Positions 13,691 to 26,461 of a stretch of 64,000 nt of DNA are shown here, piece by piece. The stretch comes from Erythrophleum ivorense. Lineage: Eukaryota > Streptophyta > Magnoliopsida > Fabales > Fabaceae. Position 1 is the stretch's first letter, and every line of letters starts with the position of its first letter. The stretch spans positions 46,773,283-46,837,282 of the forward strand of contig JAIUCV010000003.1 of NCBI GenBank assembly GCA_026724425.1, given 5' to 3'. The translations under genes and the position numbers were made by a program. The notes under the pieces were generated by a model, which worked only from the letters and a program-made list of their open reading frames with translations, had not been told where the DNA came from and searched no databases.

Positions 13691-14366
13691 TTATCAAGAA
13701 TTGTAATTTGTACACAGTCAAAGATTTAACTGAAACGACTTCACCTAGTTAATTTATTGACCTTATTTTATCATGTTACGATGAAAAATATGAATATCTC
13801 ATGTTAAATTTCATTATTTTTAAATCTATGATTTTTTAGTTTGACTAGCTCCTTTCCCTTTTGTTTTACAATTTTTGTTCTTTTAGCCGTGTTCCTTCAT
13901 TTTATCTAAACTTCTAGTCCCTCATTATCATATTTATTATCTTTCCTTTTTAACATTTAGAAATTCAGAAAATTTTGGTTATGACATTTCATTCTCTCTA
14001 AATAAAAATTTTTTCCTCAAAATTTAGGAATATACTCGTATTATCTAAAAAAAATTAATTTCAAATTAGGTCCTTATTAATTAAGAAATAAAGTAGAAAA
14101 ATAAAAATAATGCTTATTAATGTAAAATAATTATTTTAGGTTATCAAAATAAAGACTAAATAATTTGAAAGCTTAGAAAATTTTCTAAGGACTTTTCTAA
14201 ATATCTAAGATAACTTATTAAAGCATATCAAACTTTTTAGGTGTATAAGTGCCATATTAGCCAAAGGATATTTTTAATATTTCTCAAACACTCTTTTTCC
14301 ACTCTTTTTTGCCGTAGTGTCTTTTTTTCATCTTCTTCACTGGGGCTCTGCACCTCTTTTGGCCAA
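13691..14366. other. Unresolved AT-rich stretch
   Basis: No open frame and no clear match to the main LTR family. A reverse-strand LTR start of the form TGTCATAACC can be read ending at 13986. The part from 13987 to 14366 is the left flank of the copy at 14367-23393 and joins in sequence to 23394 (gccaa duplicated on both sides). It is probably the 5' part of an older forward element. Confidence 0.4.
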
Positions 14367-17300
14367 TGTCATATCACCACAAATATCATATGCTATAACT
14401 TATCGCCAAAAGACTTGTACTTACTGACATAATGGCTTGTATACAAGGTCTTAAATTTTACAGTGTAAAATATAAGATCTTGTTGACAAGATCCTGGACC
14501 TTATTGACAATATATTATCTCAGTCTTCAATTTGACTTGATTTAATGCTAACTCATCCTTAATAAACTTGCTTAACCAGAAATATCACAAAAAAGCATGG
14601 AAAACAGGTTTAAGGTCAAGCATCACAAGTTAGTACAAGTACACTATTCCATGTAATTCCATAATTCTGCCACTAGCTTCAAAAATTCATGACCTGAGCT
14701 AGAGAACTCCAAAACATGCAAATTAGGATTTTTTGGAAAGCCTAAGACATCATCTAACTATTGTAAAAATTTTAGATCAAAACAAGATCATTGGCCTCAT
14801 GAAAACTAATGGAATAGTAATTGGGGTCTGTTTCTATTACTATAGTAGACATGTAATTTTAAAAATTCATATATCATTGTACAGAACTCCAAATTAAGTG
14901 CTTTTAGTAGTTACCAAAAGCTTATGATGTCAAGTACATGCCTATAAAATTTCATAGGCATTTGACTTCATTTGGCCTTTCAAAGGCACTGAAAATCAAA
15001 CTATTTAAAAGAATAGTACTATGATAGTTTTTTGCATAATTTTGTCAATTTTAAAAAATTATAAGATATTCTACAGAGTTTCAAAAATTTTGCTCTTTGG
15101 CTTTATAGATGGTCTTGATGAGATCTACATACCTGTCAAATTTAATGTCAAAACTCATTCATTTGGTTTAGTTTTGGTTCAGGGGCAAAATATAGCTTAA
15201 AATATAACTATATATCTCCAAATGGTACCAAATGGCTGCCTAGATGAACAATGACCATTTGAGCAAGTCCAAAAGTTCAAATACAGTATATAAAAGCATC
15301 ATAACAAGTCCAAATCTTCATCAAACTCAAATTCATCATCCCACATGCTTTTTTTGCAAAAGCACGCCATGGGTTAAGGATATTAAAATCATACAATCTC
15401 ATACATTTGGCTTCATATTCATTACATATAATATATTTATGTACTTTTATATATACTCAAAGGTTTACAACTCATAAATAACTTATACATACATACTTTG
15501 ACATCAAATTACACAAAATCCTATTTTATTGTCATAGTATCATCATTCATGTTCCTTGGCTCCCATTCTTTGGTTTATTAGCTTCATCTAAACAAAGTTA
15601 GATGGAAAGTGGAGGAGAGTGAGATTCAAAGAATCTCAATAGTTCTTTCACCCTTTTAAGTAGGTATAAATGGCATGTAACACCCTAAAATTAATTAAGG
15701 TGTTAATAATAGATTTGAGTTAATTAAAAATAATTAATATGGAATAATTGGGCAAGTTAAGTGAATGAAAATTTTAGAGAGATAAATTATTAATATGAGT
15801 TTGAGATTTAATTGAGTTATAAACCCCATCTAGGCCCAAATTAAATTAAGTAGGCCAAGGTTGGGAACTAATGGAGGTAGGTGCAGATCCGACTTATATA
15901 AGCCCTTGTAATTGGCCCAATACCCCTTATGCATACCTCAACTAAGTGGGCTCTTGAAAACTTGACCCAACCCAACTAAAAGTTTGAATTATTGAAGTTG
16001 ACCCAACAACTTACAACTTCAGCCTAACAACTAGTGGGAGCCCAATAGGTCCTTGGGCTGATGGGTTGACACATAACCCATTTAGAGGCCAACTTAAAAC
16101 CCTAAAAATCATTTTGGCCACCCCCATTCTACAAAAACCCAAGAAACAAAAGGGAAATTCGGAGGTCCAAAGGGGAGGCTAGGGTTCTTGACATATTTCT
16201 ACCATTTTTCACTTATAGAGCAAGATTCAGTCAAGGTAATAGTTGTATAACTTAATCCTCTTCTTTTTCTTTTCATTTTGGCTTGGTTAGTTTTTCATTT
16301 GGAGCATTTTTACCATACCTAAAATCTGAAATGTGGTTGTTTGGGATTTTCTTGGTGAAATTTCGTAAGTTGGGGCTGAGGGTGTTAGTAGGTAAATATA
16401 AACTTTTCATTTTGATGCATTTTCTATTTGTTTAAGACTCTTATAGTAGACTTATAGTATGGGCCTTAATTTTGTGTGAATTTTCCTATAGTTTAGAGTG
16501 ATATTTTAATGTTTCTAGTCTAGGGAAGGCAAAACCCAAAATTAGAGACTCTTGGTGATTGGGCTGAAGTAGCATTCAATTGGCTCTTAGAGGATTGGCT
16601 ACAAGTAAGGTAACCGAGGTTCATGCTAATTCCATGTATATGTCTGTTTAATTTTGTATTTGCTGAATGATTATAATTTTGAATATTAAATGAATTGGTT
16701 GGCTATCTATTATATATGATTGGACATTGTGAGTCCATGATGGAGCTGTGGTGCGGCTGCCACCCTTACATGTGCTTCGATCGGGTACTAGGTTATGATC
16801 AGACCCTAGATGCACTGAGTCCTGATTGTGCTCATTAGGGAGTAGGTGCCGTGGACAAGCCTCTCCCGGTGTTATTAGCCTTTAATATATAGAATTGTGA
16901 TTGCTAGTATAGGATAGTAATCATAGATAGCCTAATTATTTCATTTACTGGTATGGCTGGTATGTTTTCTGATACTTATATGAAATCATACATATATGTT
17001 AATTAAACTAGAATATATAAATGGAATTTGCTTTGGTTACTGAGATTTGCATCTCACCTTGTTTCATGGGATTATACTTTTAGGTGAAGGCCCTTCGGGT
17101 AAGGATAAGGGGAAGCAAATGGATAAAAATCCATGAGCTCCAACCATGTGTGGGGGAGGCTACACTTGGGTTGATTTGAGTCGAATAGACGTAATTTTGT
17201 TATTCGTTTATATAGCATCATAATGTAATCATGTTGTCAAGTGTAGGCGTTTATATTTTGATTAGTTGGAATGTATCTATTAAAAAGTTAAATCTCATTA

Positions 17301-17694
17301 TAACTTGGTATTAGATGTATGAACTTATAGTATCTGATGTATGAACTTCGTTGAATTCATGATGTGGTCTACTATTAGAAATGTCATCATAGGATATATT
17401 AGATTGTTGATTGGAATCAGTGATGTATGGAATCTCTAATAGAATATGTATTGAATGATAATGGTTGATAGTTCATGAACTCTTACTATTATTACTCTAT
17501 GGACTTGCTGATATAGGGTAGTTGGAGGAGTAGAAATTAACATTTAAGTTTTGAACTAATAATGATAGATAAGTTGGGTAAATTAGGCTAGTAAAAACTA
17601 TTAGAACCCTACAAATTAAGGTAGAGTGGCCCTAGGGTGTCAATGGAGGGAGAGTGGAGAGTATGAGATAAGACTTTAGAAGTTGTAGGATCAG

Positions 17695-18095
17695 AAGGCA
17701 TTTCGCCGGGGCCAAAATATTGTTAGCTGCGGCCAATAGAGGCGAAGTTGCCCAGGGGGAGTACCAGAGAGCAATTCGCTGCGGCTAAAAGTGGAATTAG
17801 CCGCGACAAAATGTGAGGTCACACTGGGAGTTGTCCAAAAGGTAATTCGCCGCGGCTAAATGGGAATTAACTGCGGTGAACTTTTGTGAAAATGAGTTAG
17901 GCGTTCTAAAGAGGAATTAGCCACAGTGAAAGGGGGAATTGGCCACGACCAATAGAAAGAGGCGAATAAGGTAGGCTCCAAGAGGTTTCCTCGTCGCGGC
18001 AAAGCTCCAACTCTTCGCGATGAAATCTGTAAAGATATAAGGGTGAACCAAAGAGCAATTGGTCATAGTGCATGGACATTTAGCTGAGGCTAACG
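17695..18095 (+). repeat. GCCGCGGC-type palindromic array
   Basis: A dozen or so degenerate motifs such as aattcgccgcggctaaa, aattcgctgcggctaaa, ttagccgcgac, cgtcgcggc and cttcgcgatg recur every 25-45 bp. It is markedly GC- and CpG-richer than the surroundings. A decayed version is at 56750-57110 in the sister element. Confidence 0.8.
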
Positions 18096-18309
18096 GTCCC
18101 AAACTCTCATTCTAGCCTAGAAATCTTGGTGTTTCATATGGTAACCTCAAAGGATAACTTAGAAACATTGATAAAGATTCTTGTGAGTTGGAATTAATGG
18201 GTAATAGAATCAAAGGCTTATAAATGAGTGTTTGTTTCCCTTATGTAACAGCCAGAAAAAGAAGAAGAAGAAGAAAAGCTGAAAATTTTTTGAAGGGCTG
18301 AAAATTTTC

Positions 18310-18540
18310 TAAGTTTGCTAGCTATAGCGAATGTACCTGTTCGCTATAGCGAGAAATAGTCTAGCTATAGCGAGAGTGCCTTCTCGCTATAGTGAAAATA
18401 CTTCTAGCTATAGCGAGTGCAGGCATCCCATACAAAAACTAGGGCGTTGCTCGCCGTAGCGCGTGCCATAGCGAAAGCGGGGGTCTGGAACTGATACATG
18501 CTCGCCGTAGCGAGGGTTATTCTTCGCTATAGCGAGGGTA
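18310..18540 (+). repeat. TCGCTATAGCGA palindromic array
   Basis: Eight to nine copies of a (t)cgctatagcga(g) or cgccgtagcga core, mostly perfect or near-perfect palindromes, spaced 20-40 bp in the 5' part of the LTR. The same array, partly mutated, is at 37545-37795. Confidence 0.85.
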
Positions 18541-19269
18541 AGTCCGGAAAAGCGTGAAAAAAGAGAATTGGACTTCTTAAAGTGTCTAGATTCATTCTTT
18601 CTTTGTAAACCAACCTAAGCTTCGACTAAGAGAGAGAAAAGGGCTGTGGAGAGAGAGAGAGACCTAGAGAAGGAAGGAGAACAAGCAAAAAGGTAAGCAA
18701 GCTTGAGATTTCCATAGCTTTTCTTCTTAGCATGTTATTATTCTTTCTTTGCCCTCTCTTTCTATGGTTTTGGTAGTTGAGTTGGGTTTGGTTCAGAAGA
18801 GGGAAAATGGAAAACCACTCTTGAAGAAGGGTAGAACTCAGGTATCTTCACTACTTCTTCTTTGCTTTCCTTTTTGAGAGCTTGAGAGAGGAAGGAGAGT
18901 GAGTGGAATTCTAGAGAGAGAATCCCTAGTTTCTTACATGTGTAGTGGGGGTTTGCTTCGATGAAGAGCCCCTTTAGCTTTGTGAGTGTTTATTTGAGTT
19001 ATGAGAGAATGATTCCATACTTTTTGTTATGCCTAGGCTCAAAGGAAGCAACTCTCTCTAGTTGTGAGTGTGAAATCAAGAAGGAAGAAGAGAAATTGAA
19101 AGGGAAGGCTTGTGTTAGCCGATAAGGTAGCTCTCCACTCTTTCTTGTTATATTCTTGGATGTGTAATAGTCATTGTATGCTTGTGTATGTGCTTGTATG
19201 ATGAGACATGTCATTTGATGTTGCCTTGATGCATTGGTACCAATATGCTTATCATATGGATTGTGACAA

Positions 19270-19405
19270 TTGCTCAGGTGAGGTGGTGCCGAAAGTCCCT
19301 TGAGATGGGTGAGGTAGAGCCAAAAGTCCCTAAACCAAGGGTGAGGCCAATCCCAAAAGTCCCAAAGTTTGGGTGAGGCTAGACCGAAAGTCCCTAGAGC
19401 CTATT
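19270..19405 (+). repeat. 31-32-bp tandem array in LTR
   Basis: Four clean units of 31-32 bp of the form gtgaggt-n-agccaaaagtccc-n. This is the clearest version in the window and defines the period. Confidence 0.85.
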
Positions 19406-22400
19406 CTTGGCAATGATATGATATTCATGGCATGGAAAGCATGTGTTGTGTAATTGTGACTGGTTTGCATGCTTTGACTTGTTTATATGCCTTGATTGCT
19501 TCCTTGAATGAGTATAAGCTATTGAGATTCCCTGAATCTCACCCCCTTCCCTCTCCCATCTTAACATGTTAGGTGGAGCTCAAGGAGAACCAAGTGCACA
19601 CCAAGGAGCCTAGTTGAGCATGCTTAGGGAGTTGTGTAGTTATTTTGGTTCTTTTGTTGTAAAGAGGTGCTAAAATGAATATGCACCTATGATTTTTGAG
19701 ATGTAAATGTGTGAGCAAATGTAAACATATGTATAAATGATGTATGAACTATAGAGCAAGTCAAAGCAATGAAAATGTGAAATTTGGCCCTTTTGTGGAT
19801 TACATGTAATAGTGCATTTTGTTTAGTAGCATAGTGAATTTGAAATATATGATGACTTGGATCACTTGGGTAATTCATTTATGCTATTTTTATACTTCCA
19901 AACTTACCCAAGAGATGCTAGAACATGTGGGAAGCCATTTGGACCCACTTTGAACCATGTTGGGTGCCAAAACTGCCATATTTGTGAGCTCCTTCAAAGT
20001 ATGACTAGATGAGCTCTTCTTAATATAGAATTTGGTATGCCTCTAGAGTCTATTAAGATCTTCTTGAGAAGTTAAAGCAGGTAATATTTGGAGGTCTAGG
20101 GAATATTTGTCGAATTGTTGAAGTTTGGAAATTTTGATGGTTTTAGTCATGGTACTATGCAACCAGTCCAAAAATGAATCCATGTCATTCATGGACCAAA
20201 TGGTATCCAAATGTCATGAAATTTTAGGAGTATAAACTAGATACCCATAGTGACATATGCCAACTAGAAGCACCTCAATTGGAGGTCTGTAGAGGGAGAA
20301 ATGACCTTTTGAAGTTCTATATCAGCATCAGGGAAGCTATCTGACCTTTGTTACTGTTCTATCAGTTTTCGAGGTCCAAGAGCTCCTGAACTGATTTGGA
20401 CTTATTTTTCTCCTCTAGTTAACATCTGTAGCTTTCCAAATTGGTATATTTTGCCAGATTGGATTTTTGTGGAATTAATTACGGATTTTTGAAGTTCATG
20501 ACAGCAAGCTGCTCTAGTACCAGGGACAGCCAGACCTCTGTCTCTTTTTCGATGTCAAAGATGGTCCAAATGTTGAGATTGTGGTTGGGAGTTATTTTTA
20601 TATGAAGTTAACATCCAAATATTTTCAGAGAGCTATTAATTGTTTGATTCCCATTTTTCTAGAATTAGTTATGATTTTCCAAAGTTAGAGCCAAAAATCT
20701 GACTTTTGGGCTCATTTGAGAAATTGAATTTTCTTGGTTTTTGGCTTCATATCCGTGGTTTATGAGTTGTTTGAGGCTATATACAAGTTGTATAAATAGT
20801 GTTTGAGTAGAGAATGTGAATAATGGGTTCACGGGACCTACGAGGCAAAATATGACCAGTTAAACCTCGACTTAAAGTAGTAAAATACCACGGTTTTGGT
20901 TATTTTCTTTGGAAATCATATGGAATCAAGCCTAGAGGGAGATGAGTTAGAGTTAAGTCATTATAGTGTTACACCTTGTGTACATGAATGCTTGTAATTA
21001 TTTGGTTGATGACTCTAATAACATTATGGTTCAAATTTCTTTGTATTTTCCAAATGTAATTAGTCGTAATGTCTTGTAACCCTGATTTATGGTTATTAAT
21101 AATGTATTTTACCTTAATTACAATGATCAAAGGTTAGGGTTGTCACATGGCATATTATAATGTCAAAGAACACAAACATGCACCAAAGCTTCCAAAAATC
21201 AAACATAAACATGTTTTTAAGATCACATAACTTGTCAAGATCAAAATCAAGCTCTAGGGACTTCTAGTTTAGCCTTACCTAATTATTTGGAACTTTTAGA
21301 TTAGCCTTATCCAATTTCTAAGGAATTTTAACTTAGCTTCACTCATTTTAAGGGACTTTTGGCCTTGTCTCACCCATTTCAAAGGACTTTTGGCTTTATC
21401 TCGCCCATTTTAAGGGACTTTTGGTATTACCTCACTCATCAAGAGCAAAGTCAAATTCCAAACACAATTTAAGAAGCATAATTGTACCATAACATCAAAT
21501 CAATAGCTAGAGGTATGTTTCATGATTCAAATATTCATACAAGCATTCAATGACAATCAAACAACCAAGAAATGCATACAAGAAAGGATGAGGAGCTACT
21601 TTTCTCAAGAAACACCACTTTTCTTCCTTGGTTTCTCACTTTCCCTTCTTGGCCTCATAAGCATACTTAGGTGAGACTTGATTTGCTTGGCCTAGACACA
21701 TCAAACAACACACAAAGGTATCAATGGAACCATCTCTAGCCTCACACGATCCTTATATAAGCTACTTCTAGCTTTAGGCATCCATATGGTCTATATAATA
21801 GCATAATGAAGAAATTCACACAATTCATTATCTTGGCTCCCATTTCTCACTCAATTTAAGTCACATGACTCCATTTAAGCTCATTAGAGTCATCATAAAC
21901 TTAAATTGAGAAACCTAATATCAAGTTACTTTTTTATGCATAGTAGAACCTTAAACTCCCAACTTTCAAAATATGGTTCCTAAATTCAAACTAATGGTTC
22001 CTTTGGTGTCTATAAATTATATATAAATTATTTTTATCTTTGGAATCAAAAAAAAAATCTCCCTAGGTACCACATAGACCCTTTGGCTGAGACATGCATA
22101 CATAAAGGAGCCTGTGGAGTTTTGCTTGTTTTCTTAGGGAATTTGCCACTTGTAAAGCTTCCTAGATGTCTTAAAAACTCAAACATACTTTTACATAAAT
22201 TGAATTGTCCTTAGAAAGCTTTATAAATTCCTAGGTGCAATCAAAATCCTAATTTTCATAACTTGTTATCTATAGCCTCTTTTTAAGTTTTATTGCTTCT
22301 ATATGATTCCTTAGGCTTCAAAACCCTTTTCTTGATCATGTTGGCATCAAAATCAAACCATTTTCTCTATCATGTTTTAGCTTTAATTCTAGCCAAAACA

Positions 22401-23393
22401 CTCAAGCAAAAGAGAGCCAAGAAGAAGCAAGTTTGGCAATAGTTTCTTACCTTATTTTAAAGCTTGTCAAGAGAGCTTTCTTAAGCTTCCAAAGTTTCCT
22501 CTAAACTCTTCTTTCCCTCTACTGAACTAGTCATAGAACACCTCCTTTCTGAACATCATAACCATGAGAAGAGAAAGGAGAAAGAGCAAAAAAACTTTAG
22601 TAAAGGTAAGAGCATGAAAAAGTAGCAAAATCTCACCCTTTTGGCTTTGTTTTCTTCCTCCTTTTTCTCCCTCCTTAGTGCGCCATTTAGGGCTAGTTTT
22701 GTTTATGTTTTAGAGTAAAAGTGAGTCAATTAAGATGAGGGAGAGAAGTGGGATGTGATTTGTAAGGGGTGGAGCTCACTTATAATATTTTCTAAAATTT
22801 CAACTATGTCCTTAAATTTTGGTTTCTCCATTTGAGCTCATTTCAAACCATTTTTGAGAATCATCTTTTCCATCATAAAATCTAGGTTTTCTAATTCATA
22901 AAATGCCTTTGGTTTCATCCAAATTGGATTTAAAACCTTACCGAATGATTTGGTCAAAGTTGCAATCAACAAACACTCTAAAATGTAAACCAGAGGGGTT
23001 TTAACTATTCTAGGGGCTCCTATGATTTTTAGGGTCTCCAAGAACCTTGTGAAAATTAATTTTCCCAGTTAAATCTTACTCCTTTGAGTTTTCAAGAAGT
23101 TACCTCAAATTACAAATTTGCTACAAGCTTTCATATCTTTTCATTTGACTGTTTTGGCTCTGATTTCAAGTTATCCTAAGGCTCTTAACTACATATTTAG
23201 ATGTTTCAATTAACATCTAAATCTCAATTAGCCTCAATGCACTTTACTTAAGGGTTCTCATTCATTAATCAAATGATTTTGATTTCAATTTCTCATGGTT
23301 CTTACTGGCCTTCGCTAGGCCCGTGATCCCTTATAAGTAATTCATTCCACTCTTTAGGAATGATTTTGGATTTCTAAATCATAGGATATTATA

Positions 23394-25884
23394 GCCAAGA
23401 TCCACACTTCTTCATCTTTTAAAATTTTCTCTTCCCTTTTAGTCACTTTTAGCCATGCAACCTGCTACAGTTAACTATTGTTCTGGCATGCTTCATTTTT
23501 TGTGTTCCTCCCCATAGTTGTAATTCCATTTTCCTTATCTTTTTCCTCTTTTATTTCACTATTCAATCATGGGTTCTTGTAGAATTTGTGAGAGTTAGTT
23601 TTCTCCTCCTTCCTCTAACTTCTTCCATTAATTCCCTAGGAAAACAAGCAAAACTCCATGGGCTCCTTTATGTGTGCATGTCTCGCCCAAAGGGTCTATG
23701 TGGTGCCTAAGGAGATTTTTCTTTGATTCCAAGGTTAGAAATGGTCTATATCTAAATTATAGACATCAAAGGAATCATTGGTTTTAATTTAGAAATCATA
23801 TTTTGAAAGTTGGAAGTTTTAGGTTCCATTATGCATAAAGAAACAACTTGGTGTCAGGCTCTTTGAATTGAGTTGGAGATGACTCTAATGCATGTAATGG
23901 TGTCATATGACTTAGATTGAGTGAGAAATTAGAGCCAAGATCTTAAATTATATGAGTTGCTTCATTATGCCTTGTATGGAACTATAATGGCGTCATAAAC
24001 TAGATGTAGCTTGTGTAATGTTTATAGAAAGCTAGAGTTGTTTCCAATGATGTAATTGTGTCTTATTTGACGTGTCTAGGTCAAGAAAACCAAGTTCCTC
24101 CTAGGTGTAGGTGTGAGGTCAAGCCAAGGAGATAAGAAGTAAAGAGAAATTTGTGCATCTTGAACCAAGGTAGCTTTCCATCCTTTCTTGTGTGTATTTT
24201 TTGGTTACATGATTGTCATTGAATGCTTATATATGTGTTTGAATCATGAGACATGCCATTTGTTATTGGTTTGTTGCTATGGTACCATTATGCTTCTTGA
24301 TTTACTTTTGAAATGTGAAATTGCTCTTTATGGGTGAAATTGTACCAAAAATTCCTTAAATTGGGTGAGGTGAAGCCCAAAGTCTCTAAACATAGGTGAG
24401 ACAAGGCTAAAAGTCCCAAGAATGAGTGAATCTAAGTCAAAAGTCCTTAAAAAATGGGTGAGGCTAATCTAAAAGTCCTAAATAATAGGGTGAGACAGGA
24501 CCAAAAGACCCTAGAGCTTTTCTTGACCTTGACATGTTTATGTGATATGGAAATTATGATTTCAATGATTCTTAGTAGTGTTTGGTGCATACTTATATTC
24601 TTTGACATGAATATATGCCTTGTTTGCTTACTTAAAAGGGTAAAATAGCTATTGAGATTCCTTGAATCTCACTCTCCCTTATCTTCTATCTTACTATGTC
24701 TAGGTGAAGCCCAAGGGGGCAAAAATGGAAGCCAAGGAGCATAGATAGCTATACTTTGATAATAGAATAGTTTTTTTTATGTAATTTAATGTCAAAGTAT
24801 GTATATATGAGTTATTTTTGAGATGTAAACCCTTGATCAATTATAAAAGCATGTAAATATATTGTATGAACTAAATGTGGAGTTAAATGAATGATATTGT
24901 ATAGTTTTGACATCTTTGAACCATAATGTTTATATGTATTTATGAAAGTGGAATGGTGAATTTGATTTCCATGATGGTTTTAATCATTTAGGATGCTTCT
25001 ATATGCTGTATTTATACTTTGAGACGTGTTCAAATGGTCATGGAAGGTGTGGAAGCCCATTTGGTGCAATTTGACCCTATTATGGTATCAAAAATTACTA
25101 TATTCTTAGCCTGAACCACAAACTGACCAAATGGATGAATTTGTGCATGAAATTTGGCAAGAATATAAATCTCATCTAGAGCTTTCCATAAAGCTAAAGA
25201 GAACTATTTTTGGAGATCTAGAGAATTTATTATGATTTTTCAAAATTGGCCAAATTATGCAAAAACTATCATTGTCACTGTTTATATGGTTAGTTTGTTT
25301 TTCTATGTAATTTGTGAGTAAAATGAAGTCCAATGCTTGTGAAATTTTATAGGCATATAGTAGACATCCTAAGCTTTCCATAGCCATAAAGAGCATCCCA
25401 TTTGGACTTGTGTAGAGGGAGATACAAATTTTTGAAATTCTAGTTCAATTGTAGGATGCCATCCAAACCTGATGTACTATTTTATTGAATTTCTTAGGTC
25501 AAACATGGTTGTTTTGATCTAAATTTTTTATCATAGTTAGGGGATGATATAATTTTCATGATTTTAATTTTTCTAGAATTAATTGTGATTTTACAAAGTT
25601 TGTATCAAATTATAGATTTAAGGGAAGTTCAAGTTTGGTCTTAAATTTTGTGTTGCCTACCCCAAATCCGAAATGGAAGCTTTGAATTGTGATGTTTCTG
25701 GTCCATTAAGTATATTATGGATGGAAAGAAATGTTGGTAAGGCTAAATGGTCCATATAATTAAAATTGAATTTTTTTAGCTTATAATAACAGTTATTTTT
25801 GTTATTAAAAGTGTGATTTTCATGAAATTAGATTCTTTATGGCAATTGAGATGTAAATTGTGAGTTACCTTGATATGGTGTGAC
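23394..25884 (+). mobile_element. 3' part of an older forward LTR copy
   Basis: The forward-strand family is recognisable from the leader (aactccatgggctcc near 23650) through the tandem array at 24320-24520, hairpin 24654-24670 and 3' block, ending ...ggtgtgaca at 25884. Its 5' portion should lie before 14366 but cannot be delimited. It is followed by tctta, but no matching left duplication was found. Confidence 0.65.
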
Positions 25885-26461
25885 ATCTTAGAATGATGTT
25901 TTAAACCATGTAAGAGTACAATTAAGCTATGGAGAGGCTAAAGGACCCTATAAACATCAATCTCTCAAAGAATGAAACAAAAGTTCCATGGAAGGCAAGA
26001 ATGGTTCATGTCTCAGCTATGGAGTAGATGAAGCACCTTGAAAGAGTTTTCTTTGATTCTAAGGATAGAAATAGTCTAGATGTGAATTATAAATACCAAA
26101 GGAACTATTGGTTTGAATTTAGAAACCTTATTTTGTAAGGTGAAAGTTTAGGGTTTCAATATACATAAAGAAGCAACTAGATGATAGGTTCATTAATTTG
26201 AGTTTATGATGACTCTAATTAGTTTAAATGGAGTCATATGAATTATCTTAGGTGAGAAATTGGAGCCATAATCATGAATTATATGAGTTGCTTCATTATG
26301 CCACTAGATGGAGCCATATGGAAGCCTAAAGCTAGAATTAGCTTGTGTAAGGCTTATGTGATGCTATAGATGGTTCCATTAATGCAATTGTGACTTCTTT
26401 GATGTGTGTAGACCAAGCAAGTCAAGTCTCTCCCAAATGAGTTTGTGAGGCCAAGAGTGTG

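Larger units (their letters stand above)
18244..20973 (+). mobile_element. Solo LTR, hybrid group with TATAGCGA array, 2.7 kb
   Basis: Starts TGTAACAGCCAG, ends GTGTTACA. Flanks cctta and ccttg (one mismatch). The first 300 bp hold the TCGCTATAGCGA array. From about 19000 on it matches the 3.5-kb family (ggtagctctccac, tandem array 19270-19405, hairpin 19524-19540, 3' block). Its closest relative is 37459-40314. Confidence 0.85.
15676..21147 (+). mobile_element. Solo LTR of the 2.7-kb family, split by 18244-20973
   Basis: Starts TGTAACACCC, ends TTGTCACA, exact duplication tggca at 15671-15675 and 21148-21152. Net length without the inner insertion is 2737 bp, almost the same as its sister at 54653-57400 (2748 bp). 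The two align through gcccaac blocks, a GAGATTTGCATCTC hairpin (17042-17055; GAGATTGTATATCTC in the sister), a leader with taggt, and a GCCGCGGC-type array near the 3' end. Confidence 0.9.
14367..23393 (-). mobile_element. Solo LTR of the 3.5-kb family, split by 15676-21147
   Basis: Left end TGTCATATCACC, right end ...ggatattata, flanked on both sides by the exact duplication gccaa (14362-14366 and 23394-23398). Removing the insertion and its duplicated 5 bp leaves 3550 bp. Reverse orientation: 3' block 14640-15300, hairpin 15621-15637, array 21240-21445, U3 block 22880-23050. Its LTR start is the TATAATATCC subfamily shared with the copy ending at 8837. Confidence 0.88.
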